From Lingula anatina (Eukaryota; Brachiopoda; Lingulata; Lingulida; Lingulidae): a DNA stretch of 64,000 bases. Positions 38,809-48,100 of the stretch are shown here, one piece after another. The position numbers and the translations under genes were made by a program. The DNA is taken from the NCBI RefSeq assembly GCF_001039355.2, contig NW_019773847.1, forward strand, positions 828,550 through 892,549. Direction: 5' to 3'. Under the pieces are notes generated by a model. That model made no database searches. It had not been told where the DNA came from and worked only from the letters and a program-made list of their open reading frames with translations. How positions within the stretch are numbered: the first letter of the stretch is position 1; each line of letters starts with the position of its first letter.

Positions 38809-39511
38809 TAACAAAGATTTTTTTCTGTACCAATTATTGTGATAAATAAATTCATCTTGTTTGTGTTACTATTACAGATGTTCCCTAGCCATTTTAATTG
38901 TGAGATCATTGAAAAAAGTTAAGGGACACATGAGAAGGAAATATATTTTGGTTCTTTTCTGTTCTTGACAATGAAACCTTATGGAAAGACAGAGCTTCTT
39001 TTTTTCTATATCCCCCCCATTCAGGAAATGTCACTATGCCCAATAACATCAGTGAAAGCACCTTTTAAACTGTATCTTTGAAATGTGTTTGGTTCAATTT
39101 TTGTAAAACAAAAATGTGATAGTTAGGAGGTTTGCATAAAATCTTGATAGGGAAGGTTCAAAACAGTCAGTATATAAAGTTGCAGAAAATCTCTGTAACA
39201 TGTTTTTAACATTAGCACTTGTACTCAAGCAAATTTTATGCCTAAGGATATTCTTATTATATGTCAATAATTCCTATAGTTTCACAATTATTGTGAACAG
39301 ATAGATGAATTTATTGCCTGAAGTCTTTTTCTCTATCCAGACCAGAGACAAGCTCCTGGCAGAGAACAAATCCTTAAAAGCGAAACTGGAAAACCAGAGT
39401 GATCAAATAACAACTCTCAAGTCCCACATAGGACTGATACGCCAGCACACCATTACTTTTATTCTGGATCAGATGGACACATTGCACATGCAAAGAGACA
39501 CCGAGGTCTGA
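10516..39511 (+). CDS. RASGRP3-like: RasGRP-family Ras guanyl-releasing protein (RasGRP3-like), whole spliced gene, 17 coding exons
   Basis: Exchange factor that loads GTP on Ras/Rap at membranes after diacylglycerol and calcium signals. The joined exons keep phase throughout and total 2814 nt (937 aa plus stop). Seen in order: Ser/Pro-rich extension (1-200), REM/RasGEF_N (about 240-370, with [16 protein letters not shown]), CDC25 RasGEF (about 372-630, with [14 protein letters not shown] and [11 protein letters not shown]), EF-hand loops [12 protein letters not shown] (682-693) and [12 protein letters not shown] (711-722), and a C1 zinc finger (741-790). The C1 spacing H-x12-C-x2-C-x13-C-x2-C-x4-H-x2-C-x7-C is exact, with P751 and Q767-G768 kept. 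A Leu-rich coiled coil ends the protein. Domain order and wording fit vertebrate RasGRP3/RasGRP1 (about 600-800 aa); the N-terminal extension accounts for the extra length. The start is the first in-frame ATG (10516); a stronger Kozak ATG follows at 10528. Exon 4's 5' end is the least certain boundary. The exact orthologue (RasGRP1 to 4) cannot be settled here. Confidence 0.93.
14329..14384. repeat. (AT)n microsatellite
   Basis: About 28 AT units; in one frame they read as Ile-Tyr repeats, which is not a gene. Confidence 0.9.
15143..15240. repeat. Compound (TC)n(TG)n microsatellite
   Basis: TC run to about 15197 passing directly into TG with one interruption. Confidence 0.9.
15994..16013. 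repeat. G-rich tract
   Basis: A run of G with two interruptions on the + strand; possible G-quadruplex. No other context. Confidence 0.5.
16555..17890 (-). mobile_element. Decayed, internally deleted non-LTR retrotransposon (LINE)
   Basis: On the minus strand three frames carry pieces of an endonuclease/RT polyprotein. [15 protein letters not shown] and [12 protein letters not shown] with VVYI are typical of the LINE endonuclease. DFNHTN, LPKYFQQ and [15 protein letters not shown] follow, then a short pre-RT piece near 16990 and a C-terminal piece ([11 protein letters not shown], then ILGRELPS) near 16650-16850. Most of the reverse transcriptase is missing. Frame changes and stops make it dead. 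It is probably of the CR1/L2/RTE-like group; the clade is not certain. Confidence 0.8.
19842..19870. repeat. (TA)n microsatellite
   Basis: About 14 TA units in the large RasGRP intron. Confidence 0.85.
21046..21185 (+). CDS. Possible alternative last exon of RasGRP
   Basis: A very good acceptor (ttttcacttttcttttgcag) lies before 21046. Joined to exon 1 in phase 1 it stays open for 46 codons ([17 protein letters not shown] first) to tga at 21183-21185. That would make a ~245-aa protein with only the Ser/Pro-rich part. No clear poly(A) signal follows closely and no conservation is known, so this may be only a decoy site. Confidence 0.25.
21524..21691. mobile_element. Small TIR element (MITE), CAGGGGCGGAT family, copy 2
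   Basis: Begins caggggcggatttag and ends ggatccgcccctg, with the same interior (gtcttccggaagacggtcag) as the 7.5-kb copy in reverse. The flanks share atttg. Non-autonomous. Confidence 0.8.
23023..23190 (+). CDS. RasGRP coding exon 2: linker into REM domain
   Basis: Acceptor tatttttcag, donor GTAAGT, phase 1 to 1. It encodes residues 200-255, with SP/TP sites (MSPKRG, ATPVSPG) followed by [16 protein letters not shown]. The last part aligns with the start of the RasGRP REM region (human AATLDELLCTCIEMFDD-type sequence). The first 14 bases are duplicated 76 bases upstream in the intron. Confidence 0.9.
23191..26419 (+). other. RasGRP intron 2
   Basis: No exon or RNA gene was recognised. It holds a short tandem duplication at 25251-25405; otherwise AT-rich unique-looking sequence. 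Confidence 0.5.
25251..25405. repeat. Two tandem copies of a ~76-bp unit
   Basis: gaagcaaattgggctaatag followed by tggtggtataat occurs in both units, which end in ttccagatt-ggtgaaaaaat. Confidence 0.8.
26420..26523 (+). CDS. RasGRP coding exon 3: REM (RasGEF_N) helix
   Basis: Acceptor ttcttgcag, donor GTATAT. It encodes residues 256-290, DENGAV...[20 protein letters not shown], the most recognisable part of the REM domain (human RasGRP3 has LLMHRWYLSSTELAEKLL). Phase 1 to 0. Confidence 0.92.
26524..28470 (+). other. RasGRP intron 3
   Basis: AT-rich; no recognised exon or repeat family. Confidence 0.5.
28471..28577 (+). CDS. RasGRP coding exon 4: REM domain
   Basis: It encodes the [13 protein letters not shown] stretch, matching NEFRLKICYFMRYW of RasGRP3; the donor is CAG|GTAGGC, phase 2. 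Two acceptors keep the frame. CTTACCAG before 28471 has the better pyrimidine tract, while GAGCAG before 28501 gives a length closer to the human protein. The extra ten residues are Cys-rich and not recognised, so the 5' end is uncertain. Confidence 0.75.
28894..29031 (+). CDS. RasGRP coding exon 5: end of REM domain
   Basis: Acceptor gaccttttcag, donor GTAAGT, phase 2 to 2. It starts by completing Arg and continues [12 protein letters not shown], then [10 protein letters not shown], matching RYWILKFPAEFN and VSLIDIS of RasGRP3. Confidence 0.93.
29071..29353. repeat. Probable MITE, GGCCC-AAAAGAACT family, copy 1
   Basis: Left end agcccattccacacaagagctt, right end aagttcttttgtgaaactgg followed by cccc: imperfect inverted ends. 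Related ends occur at 40857-41042 and right-end fragments at 5728-5750 and about 42028. Confidence 0.55.
29674..29827 (+). CDS. RasGRP coding exon 6: start of CDC25 domain
   Basis: Acceptor tttttatcag, donor GTAAGT, phase 2 to 0. Begins PSYDWMRII and includes [20 protein letters not shown], the opening helix of the RasGEF catalytic domain, then FRRIT. Confidence 0.95.
30209..30382 (+). CDS. RasGRP coding exon 7: CDC25 domain core
   Basis: Acceptor tatttccag, donor GTGAGT, phase 0. It encodes [25 protein letters not shown] and [17 protein letters not shown], strongly matching RasGRP3 ([28 protein letters not shown]). Confidence 0.96.
30940..31056 (+). CDS. RasGRP coding exon 8: CDC25 domain core
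   Basis: Acceptor gttatttcag, donor GTACGT, phase 0. It encodes [18 protein letters not shown] followed by [11 protein letters not shown], the conserved segment before the helical hairpin that opens the Ras nucleotide pocket. Confidence 0.96.
31859..31956 (+). CDS. RasGRP coding exon 9: CDC25 domain
   Basis: Acceptor ccactttcag, donor GTAAGT, phase 0 to 2. It encodes a [13 protein letters not shown] segment followed by GFRIPIL, matching SSNGNYCNYRKAF and GFKIPIL of RasGRP3. Confidence 0.95.
32533..32550. repeat. Poly(A) tract
   Basis: 18 A in RasGRP intron 9, about 70 bases before the exon 10 acceptor. Confidence 0.85.
32619..32802 (+). CDS. RasGRP coding exon 10: end of CDC25 domain
   Basis: Acceptor tgaaatccag, donor GTAGGT, phase 2 to 0. 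It encodes [32 protein letters not shown] and the glutamine-rich [14 protein letters not shown]. The first block is a hallmark of RasGEF domains. Confidence 0.95.
33322..33402 (+). CDS. RasGRP coding exon 11: CDC25-EF linker
   Basis: Acceptor tgaaattccag, donor GTAAGT, phase 0. It encodes [16 protein letters not shown] and LAREPRNS, matching SLDLYHTEDDIYKLSLVLEPRNS of RasGRP3. Confidence 0.94.
33590..33654. repeat. (TG)n microsatellite
   Basis: About 32 TG units in RasGRP intron 11; the complement reads as Thr-His repeats in a false ORF. Confidence 0.9.
33794..34011 (+). CDS. RasGRP coding exon 12: EF-hand 1
   Basis: Acceptor catgattccag, donor GTGAGT, phase 0 to 2. It encodes a Pro-rich linker, [17 protein letters not shown] and the loop [12 protein letters not shown], with Asp at 1, 3 and 5, Gly at 6 and Glu at 12, so calcium binding is likely. 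It ends within the second EF loop. Confidence 0.96.
34923..35061 (+). CDS. RasGRP coding exon 13: EF-hand 2 and start of C1
   Basis: Acceptor tgtattttttag, donor GTGAGT, phase 2 to 0. It completes the loop [12 protein letters not shown] and carries the first C1 ligands (His741, Cys754, Cys757) in [17 protein letters not shown]-rich microsatellite follows about 20 bases into the intron. Confidence 0.95.
35081..35129. repeat. Imperfect (TG)n microsatellite
   Basis: TG repeats interrupted by a and g, about 20 bases inside the intron after the first C1 exon. Confidence 0.85.
35130..36752 (+). other. RasGRP intron 13
   Basis: No exon or repeat family recognised. Confidence 0.5.
36753..36789 (+). 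CDS. RasGRP coding exon 14: 37-nt microexon of the C1 domain
   Basis: Acceptor cttattttacag, donor GTAAGC, phase 0 to 1. It encodes [12 protein letters not shown], the membrane-inserting loop of the C1 domain with the conserved Gln-Gly pair and the ligand Cys771. Skipping it would break both frame and fold. Confidence 0.93.
37409..37534 (+). CDS. RasGRP coding exon 15: end of C1 and Ser-rich tail
   Basis: Acceptor atttatag, donor GTAAGT, phase 1 to 1. It encodes [18 protein letters not shown], giving C1 ligands Cys774, His779, Cys782 and Cys790, then a Ser-rich stretch. Confidence 0.94.
38057..38256 (+). CDS. RasGRP coding exon 16: regulatory tail
   Basis: Acceptor attggcag, donor GTGAGT, phase 1 to 0. 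It contains HQSTQTEE, recalling the ATQTE motif of the vertebrate RasGRP tail, followed by an acidic segment. Confidence 0.9.
38415..38490. repeat. 38-bp tandem duplication
   Basis: tcatgacaaatggaacatta followed by tgaaataagg occurs twice, 38 bases apart. Confidence 0.85.
38735..38805. repeat. (A)n(TA)n compound repeat
   Basis: About 20 A followed by about 25 TA units in RasGRP intron 16. A poly(A) followed by TA can mark a retroposon end; no body recognised. Confidence 0.85.
39341..39511 (+). CDS. RasGRP coding exon 17: C-terminal coiled coil and stop
   Basis: Acceptor tctctatccag; the stop tga is at 39509-39511. It encodes [19 protein letters not shown] with heptad-spaced Leu/Ile, like the RasGRP1 C-terminal leucine-zipper segment, and ends MQRDTEV. 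Confidence 0.92.
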   Translation, partial: TRDKLLAENKSLKAKLENQSDQITTLKSHIGLIRQHTITFILDQMDTLHMQRDTEV

Positions 39512-39665
39512 AAACAGTTGGTCACCAAGACTGTTCACAGGGATTTTTTGAATAAGATAACATGAAGAGTAGTTAGCATGTGGTCAAACAATCAATCTTG
39601 TGTTCATGTATTTGAAGCAGTGACGTCAGTGAAACACAGCATGTAAAAGCAATGAACATTGTCTT

Positions 39666-39671
39666 AATAAA
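39666..39671 (+). promoter_or_regulatory. Candidate poly(A) signal of RasGRP
   Basis: An AATAAA about 155 bases after the stop is followed within 50 bases by a GT-rich then T-rich stretch, as expected of a cleavage site. Other AATAAA motifs lie downstream (for example near 40434 and 41801), so a longer 3' UTR is possible. Confidence 0.35.
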
Positions 39672-40856
39672 ACCAATGGGACTTGTGGTAAGTTCTGCTG
39701 GATTTTTTTTTTAATTTAAGGTTCTTATACTTATACCTACCTACATGTACTATACTCATTTCTTTAAATTCCAAACCTGAATATTTAACTGTGATGAACC
39801 AGTGGAGCAAACATACAGCCAAAAGTATGTCAGTCAACTTGGTGATTTGTATACCTGCTTGTTTGATTCACAAGGAACAGTTGTTTGGGACATTCTGGAT
39901 ATGCAAAAGGCAAGGGGAAAACTTCCAAATTGAAGGCATTGTTTTGAATAGTTTATTTTGATCTACATTGTACCTCAGTACACCAACAATAAGCTGTCTG
40001 AAGCTTTTACACACCAGACATTGGTTTAATACCAGTAATTTCTACACCATTTCTACACCATGAAAGAACTTTTACACACCAACAAGGTTGGATTGGTTTT
40101 CAGAAGTGGAAAATACCTATGGTTGACTACAAGGAATGACTAAAAAAATATGAAATTGTTTACACGAAACTGTGCTTTGTGTCTGAGATGACAAAGGATG
40201 TAAAAAGAAGAAAAAAGACTTAATTTGTGGTGGAAATGCTCAGTGATTATTAGTGTTTTTCTGAGACCTGCATCAAAAGTGAACTCTTTATCATTAGAGT
40301 CATTTTTTGTCAAGTCTAAGTCGAAAGGAGATGCTCTGTGGTCAAATAATTATAAAGTTTTCATAAAGAGACTTTAACCTAGCAGGGTTGCTCGCTTGGT
40401 TCTTTAAATAGAACAATAAAGAACAACAACAGAGCTCATATCTGATCATATAAATGACTGCTGGCTGAAAGAAAATAAGGCCAGTATTGTATATTTATTT
40501 ATTTTTCATGTAAAGTATTTATTGTTAATGATTCCAAATTGAAGGTCATGCTTCTCATGACACGGCTATGGTTCTTGGTGTAAGGTAGTGGGTAGTTAAT
40601 TACTATATATGCTTGAAGATGTCTCTTTGCTATGGATGTGCATTTATGATAACTTAAATCCAATATTTAGTGAATGATGGGATAGGATTATTTTTTCTAC
40701 ACATGGTCAGAATATTATTTCTACCAACAGTCAATTTATATCATTATTTACAACATAGGTTATAGCTTTAAGTGTGTCTGTTGTTTTATTTATTTTATTT
40801 CATATATATATATAGTTAACTTATAAATATGTTTATAATATCATTGGTACTCCTAG

Positions 40857-41042
40857 GGCCCATTTTACAAAAGAACTTTGGACAACTCATTGGATTTAAC
40901 TTTCAAACCAAAGTTTTTGGCCACAATAAATTGCTTATAGCCCTATTTTAAGATGAAATATTATACCTATTTGAAAAAATTAAAGTAGACCAAAAAAAGA
41001 TCTAATAAATTCAGTGAAAAGTTCTTTATCAAAACCAGCCCT
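40857..41042. repeat. Probable MITE, GGCCC-AAAAGAACT family, copy 2
   Basis: gggcccattttacaaaagaact at the left and agttctttatcaaaaccagc then cct at the right form imperfect terminal inverted repeats. No ORF. Confidence 0.55.
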
Positions 41043-43257
41043 TAGTTTACCCCATCAATTGATATTGCCCAGTGGTGCTAAAACAAGCCGTGCAATCATG
41101 TTCATAATCATGTTATTATATACATATATGGTACGTGTATGGACAGAGTCTGTTCATTCCCCATAAATGGTTTAATTTTTGTATCAACAATTGGTCCAAT
41201 ACCTGTTTGTACTTTGTAGAGCTACTTTATAGTTGGGAAAGTACTTTCGTTGGACCTGTAAATAGTTGCATTGAGGAATATTCATGAAAATTATATCCAT
41301 ACTTTGTGATCAAGCAGTCATCACATCCAGGTGAGATAGAAACGAAAGTGTTAACTTAAGCCCAAAAAAGTAGGTATCAATATTTTATGAATATCATTCA
41401 GCATGCTTTGTATTACTTTATGACATTAAATCCATGACAGTTAGTAGTGTTAGGGTTAATGTTAGTGTTGCTGCAAAATGACGCAATATCTTTGTTGCCC
41501 TGTCAACTTTGTCACAGTTTCATAAGACTAGTGCAATTATCACACCCTTTTCCTTTTTTTCTTCAATGATTTTGAGTTTTTTACTTGAAAATTTCCTGAA
41601 CTATCCATTTAACTTTATTTGATTTTAAAATGGGCTTTTCAAAGTCTAATAGATTGTTATAAAACATTATTTTATTTTCTATTGATTTTTGTTAAGTGAT
41701 TAAACTGAACAATATATGTATGATTCAGTTGTATTTTTTCCTCAGACTATTGTCAAATAATTGTTTAAGGATTTTACCATGACTCAGATTGTCTGTCTCA
41801 ATAAAGCATTATTTTTCTTTATTTTATGTATGGCATTTGAAATTTGCTCATGTGTACAGTGTGATTTTTACAAGTATTTAGGCAAGATTTCCTTTGGAAA
41901 GCATTATAAATGTCAGAACAAGGGCAACAAATTCGTGGTTTTTGATCATACTTTTTTTAGAATTTTATTTTAAATATAAATTAATGAACTAAAATAAACC
42001 AAATTTTGGTCTAAAAGTTATTTACTTAGTAGAACTGGCCCTAGCTCCTCTTATTCTTTAGAGAAAAAAAGCTCTCCTCCCTCACACACCTTGTCTTAAT
42101 GAAAAGACACAACAAGACCTACAGAATCAAGTTTCATGTGAACAATACTATAAATTTTTTTAGGGTTTACTTAAAACAAGGTGGGATGGAGCAAAAACAC
42201 ATTTTGTTCGTCATTCATATAGCCCGAAATAATGGGGTGGCCTCCTGCAAATACAAATTTTTTCCTTACTGAAAATCTTCCGTTGAAAATTAGTAAGTAC
42301 AGTTTTAAGAATGGTTTTCAGGGTGAGAAATAAGCTACCTTGTAGTGCTGTCTTTTAACATTACGAACCATATTTTGAATTTATTTGCCAGGCAGTGTTT
42401 TGTTATTATTGTCATTAAATTTTGGCACTGTACATGGAATTATTTACTTTACAGATGGTTTTAGGTGCTCTTCAGATAGGGGGAGGCGACCAAGGGTAGC
42501 TTTGTTTTAATACTTTTTATGATTTTGGTCCTGCTTTTGCAGTAAAAGTTTGGAGATGAATGTTAGGGCCCAAAACCTGTGTATTGTTGTATCATTTTGT
42601 CACTCTTCCTTGTTTACATCATTAAAAGTTGTCTGTTCATCAACTTTAACTGACTTGTTTTCTTTCAATTTATTGTCTGAGAGGGAATTTAAAAAATCTG
42701 CCCAACTGAAAACCAGGTTGAAGACTGAGATACATGATGTATGCGGACTACCTTACAGGCCACAAATAATTAATACTTTCCACGAGTTCTCAAAATTTGG
42801 TTTCTTATTTGTTATTCCTATTTATCATTGATAATATGTGTTACATGATAGCAAGTTGCGAGTGCAAATTTGAGATATGTAATAATGGTATATCCTAGTC
42901 AATGTTATTTGACCTCTTCTTTGAAATGAATAATATAATAAATTAACAGCATTCCAAGCTGGCTACATATGTATTAAACATGACACTATGGTACATTGAA
43001 TGCCACACCATTGGTGACCAATAAGTTTGACAATTATCGATGTTTCTCTTATTTTAAAAGAATTTCCCCCTATTCTCTATTTGTGTTTAAGAAATCTTCA
43101 ATTATTATTTTATTATAGGTCTACCTCACGACTTTGGAAAACTTAACAAATAAATGATATAAATAATAATTGGAGTGAAGGAAAGGTTAAAACTTTATAG
43201 GGTTCACCAAAGAGACTTATTTTTCTGGGGGCAACTGCCAGCTATATAGAATACGGA

Positions 43258-43395
43258 CAACTTATTCAAGTTAGTAGTTAATTACCCCCAAACAGCTTTA
43301 GTAGGTGTGACAGACATTTAAGCCACTTAAGTCATGGAGATAGATCAATCCAAGGTAAGTATGATATCTCTGGGAATGGTCTCTAAAAGTCTCAG
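43258..43395. repeat. Dispersed repeat related to 780-960
   Basis: See the 780-960 entry. Here gttaattacccccaaacagc is followed by gacatttaagcc and ends in gggaatggtctcta. Confidence 0.5.
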
Positions 43396-44927
43396 ACAAG
43401 TGCAAATAATTGGGTGCTTTTAAACAATTTATTACTTTAACAAACAGATAACAAACTTAAAAAATAATTGGCTATGGCAAAAATACCTGCGTTTTGTAAA
43501 TTAGTTCTACTTGTACATCATGCAATTTTACTTAAGTCTACCTTTAACTTAACTATCAATATGCAACACAGTAAGAAAGCAGTATATAATTAAGAGAAGT
43601 CAATCTTACTTTAGACAAACGATTCATAATCAACATGTAAACAGTTTTGGTAAATTATCAGCACAGTATGTCTCTTATTTATAAATAATGGTATGTATGT
43701 GCATATAGTTTTTAATCACAGTAAGTGTTATTGAGGAATTTTGATTAGAAATAAAAGCGTTAATTTTTCCTTTCTTTGAAGCACAAAGTCTGTTGTGTAA
43801 ACAAACCATCTTTACCAATTTCTAGAAACAAAATTTTATGTCAAAGTGCTATGTGGTGCACCTGCGTCCCAGTGAGGCTATTGTGTGACATGTTGAGCAG
43901 ACAGATCAAGCAAGTAGTAAGATTGCATACCCAGTTCCTGTGGTTCCAAACTGGATCAGTGCAGTTAAATAGAATGTGGAGGTCAAGGCCATGGGCTAAA
44001 TCAATGTCAAGACCATGACCTAAAATGATATCTAGGTCATGTGACAAAAACTAAGTTGTGTGTTGAATCTGGTTTCCCGATGCTACTGGCAATGTAAATT
44101 GGTCATTGTTACTTGTTTGCTGCTTTAAGTGAACCACCTGCACACTTTAAGCCTATACTGAGAAATCGGCTCCTGAAGTTGGTATTGTCACACAAAATGA
44201 ATCTTTCATCCTAAGAAAGATGATGCTCATTGGCTGGTACGTTGTTGATGAATTTAATAAATCACAAGATAAACAAAGAACAAAAGGCTGAAATCCACGG
44301 CCTTTTCCCTCACTTCAAATTCACATTCCTCAGTGCTGACCACCTTGGTATTGGTACCAATACGGACAGTTAACAAATGTCTCAAAATGCTGGTAGGTCT
44401 TCATTGTCTGAGGATTCTGTGTCACTGTCACTTAATATGTTCTCATCTATTATACGGGGCCTTGTAAGTGACCTCATGGGAACATGGCAAGGTGGCTCTT
44501 TAAATGCTCCATCACCAGGCTGAAAAAGAAAAATTTAATGTTTAGCATAATAACAAGAAAAATGGTGTATATACTGAGAAGAGAAGAAATACTGTACCTT
44601 TCAAATGATTCTTTCTGTGAGAATAGAATGGAATTAGGGGTACAAGACAAAAAAGGCTCAAATATTAGTTGTGATGGAGTATTTGGGAGGATGCATACCA
44701 GATCTTCAAATATAGCCACACCCACCCTTCAATATTTGCTTTGCAAATTCATACTCACACTGTGAGTGTCACACCAGGCTTGGACAACTGGCAAAAATGT
44801 CCCTAAAAATAAGAAAGAACAAAATACACTGCATATACTATCTATTTTTCTTATTTTTTTTCTCAGAATTTAACATGCATTCATTTCCATTTCCTGTTTT
44901 TCCCTGTCCAAGGGCTTAGATATCGAG

Positions 44928-45178
44928 TTATTTTGTACAATTTTTTCCAGAAGGCTTTCCTTTACCTTGGGGCCCTTTGTCTGTGATATTTTCACTGTAA
45001 ACATTTGATGGTGACTGTTGTTCTGCTTTCAAGATAAGACTTTTGCTACTGTCAGTATGTCCGCTTTGCTGCATACCACAAGATGAGAAGCCTTGTTTCT
45101 GTGATGGAGATTTCTCTGCCTCTGATGTCTTTTGTTGTTGAAATGTTCTCATAAATTGTGAGGCATTTACAACATCAC
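44928..45178 (-). CDS. ZGRF1-like terminal exon P and stop
   Basis: Acceptor ttaacctcag, phase 1. It encodes 82 residues rich in Ser, Lys and Gln (for example NASQFMRTFQQQKTSEAEK) and ends GKNCTK followed by taa. Poorly conserved tails are usual here; human ZGRF1 also ends in a basic, charged tail. Confidence 0.85.
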
Positions 45179-48100
45179 CTGAGGTTAACATCAAATAATT
45201 ATATTATGTCATCGATCTGAACAAGGGGGTTAAGCTTCTAAGGCAGAAATATGTAAGTAGATTGATAATCGATTAATATCTTTGTCATTTTGTCTCTTTT
45301 GCACTAAAAATAATATATGCATGGAGTTACTACATATCTTGACTTTCTTTCTCTTATAGGTGCCCATAAAATATAGCACTGGTGCTTACCAGTAGTTTAT
45401 ACTAATGCCCAGTTTTAGAATGCCTTCAAGGACTCACCAAATTGGGGCTGAGTAAACTCCGTCAGCAGCTGTACTATATTATGGGAGCATTAGACCAAGA
45501 TATGTAGTTACTCTATGCACACATTACTTAAAGCATACTTTGTTTTAAAGAGACATGCCACTAATCTACTCAACCTACTGTACCTCCGTCTTGGGAGCTC
45601 AACCCCTTTCATGAAATGTAAACCAAAAAGCATTACATATGTTGGACATATTTGGCACTTTACCAGCATAGTTATACTACTTCTGAATGACTTTATTTTT
45701 GGAAGAAATTTAATTACTAATATTGCCAATACCCTCTCTCTGCATTAAGCACCACACATGCATGCTTACTTCCACAATAAAAGATGACCTCCTTAAACAT
45801 TGGGTTTCTTTCCAGATTCTGCTTTTGTCCTACAAGCAGCAGATGGTGCTTAGCTCTGGTCAAGGCAACATTGGTTCTCCTGGAAACAGCAACAGAAACA
45901 GAGTAGGGCATTCGAATAGAAATATTCTATATTACAACTGCGGAGTTGACAGTGCCTATCCTCCATAGGTATTTTTGGTATCATAGTAGCTAATAGTGAC
46001 TTACTTTTTGCAATCAATGAATGCTGTGTTGTTAGTTTTCACAAAGGATAGAATGATGACATCCTTCTCTCCTCCTTGAAAAGCATCCACTGTGGAAATC
46101 TGGACAGCACTGATTTTACTGGGCTCATTAACACTGAAACATAGAGTGTGTCCCGCCTGGTCAAGAACATTTTACATCTCTTTATTACAAAAACCTGAAA
46201 TTGTGATTTTGAATTGAATTTTGATACAACATTAAGAAATTTTCTTAACATTATTTGTATTAGGGTGAGAGTATAAATGGGGAACAGAGGCCATACATGA
46301 AAATGTTTATCACTAACAAAAAGTACAGATTTTGCTTGTGAAGATATATTTATTACATGTATAACATATGACTGTCATTTCAATACCAATATGCTCCTCC
46401 CTTACCTGCTAGCCAACAAAATCTCCTTATTAATTTTAGCAACCTGAGACCTGAAAGGTGTAATAACCCCAATTTGTGCTGGCTTCAAGCCCTCAGACAG
46501 CAGCTTCTTAAGAAGAGATGCAACAAAGGCCGCCTCCTCCTTGTTATAAATGCTGCCCAGTCTGTTCCAAGCTTCCTGACCTTTCGAGACATCAATGAAG
46601 CACAGAGGTGGACAGGATTTCTGGAATACATACACAATTTTAGACACAATACATTATAATCCAGATTAATAATAACAAATTAAACATTTCTGAAATGCTG
46701 AAGATAGTTATTAGTTGAGCATTCTGAAAATATTTGGGAAAAAAATCACTTTTGATCATGTGAAAAAATACTGTATTTAGACAAAACAATGAAAAACAGC
46801 TATTGTATAATATTGCATGCACTAATCAAAATTTTGAAAGCAGACATTTTGGAAACATCACCTTCATGAGTTTTAAACAAAAACTTTTTAACTGTACATG
46901 GAACACAGGCTACTATCAGGGATCCACGTACTTACACACTTTGCTTATTAATTTAAATAGAATAATGAAAGGAATATAAAAGATCATGAAGGGATGCAAT
47001 CAATACCCTTTTGAAGCTAAAACTGCACTGGTATATCACTGACCAGCAAGAATCACCACTGGTAAATTACTACTTTGTATATGTGTTCCAAAAGGAGCAG
47101 TCTGTTAGATAACGGTATCTATTAAAGGCTCTTGGTGACTGCATGGTCTTATCTCCGTTTTTTGTGGTCATAACTGAGAGGTCAGCCTCCAAGTGATATG
47201 AGATTACCATTAAAGGTTCCCTGTCTTTTTCAGATACTCCATCCTTCAACAACCCACCATAGAACAAGGTACTGGCCATGGCACTTATCCTTGGATGACA
47301 TCTATACTGTGTACGCAGCGTTGTAAGCTCATGACCCTGAAAGAAAGAATAGCTGCTTTGGTAATTTTTCCCAAAAATTTGAACACATTTAATCCTTATT
47401 CCAATATATTTAATCACAGTTTCTAATTTTTGAGTTCTTACTCACAATGGTGCTTATCTTGAAAACTACTCACTTTTCAGAATTTTTTTAGTCTAAAAAA
47501 ATAAGAATTGCTTTGAGAATTGATTGGTTAAATCTCCTGGTGAGGACAAGCCCTAGGACTACTTAATACATAGGTGTAGCTTACCATAGCCATGAGCCTG
47601 TCAAACATAGTCTGTTCTAGTCCATTTTCGTTGCTGGCTGCTGATCCTTGAATTATGGGGTTTAGTTGCTAAAACATACAGAGGTATTATAGAACAGCAG
47701 CCAAGTTCACTGAAATATTCATACAAACTAGTGAAATGGTCAAGATTGATGTACTCATGTATGCTAGCATACAGAAACTCTCTTGGCAATTGGGATTTTT
47801 AACACTGTCACAAGATTTTGTGTAAGTGGAGTAGCTGAAGCATTAAAGGAATCTTGAGATGAAACAAAGGTCTAAAATTATCATTTTTGTGCCCAGAAGT
47901 CATTATTGATCAATTATAAAAAAAAGTTAATATTTTATTAGTTGGAACAGTTTTTTTATGGATGCGAATCAAGTTCAAGATATGCCCATGTGGTGGCACA
48001 GCAATCAAGTAAGCTATTGAGTGATGTAAACAGAGGCAGCGTGTGAAGATTTTAGGTTGATTGAGGGGAAGGAGCCGTGCTCCAGAGTTACAACAAGCAT

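Larger units (their letters stand above)
39512..44927. other. RasGRP 3' UTR and convergent intergenic region
   Basis: The two stop codons face each other 5.4 kb apart. It contains several AATAAA motifs, a MITE-like repeat at 40857 and a dispersed repeat at 43258. No gene was recognised; ORFs of up to 93 codons here show no family features. Confidence 0.5.
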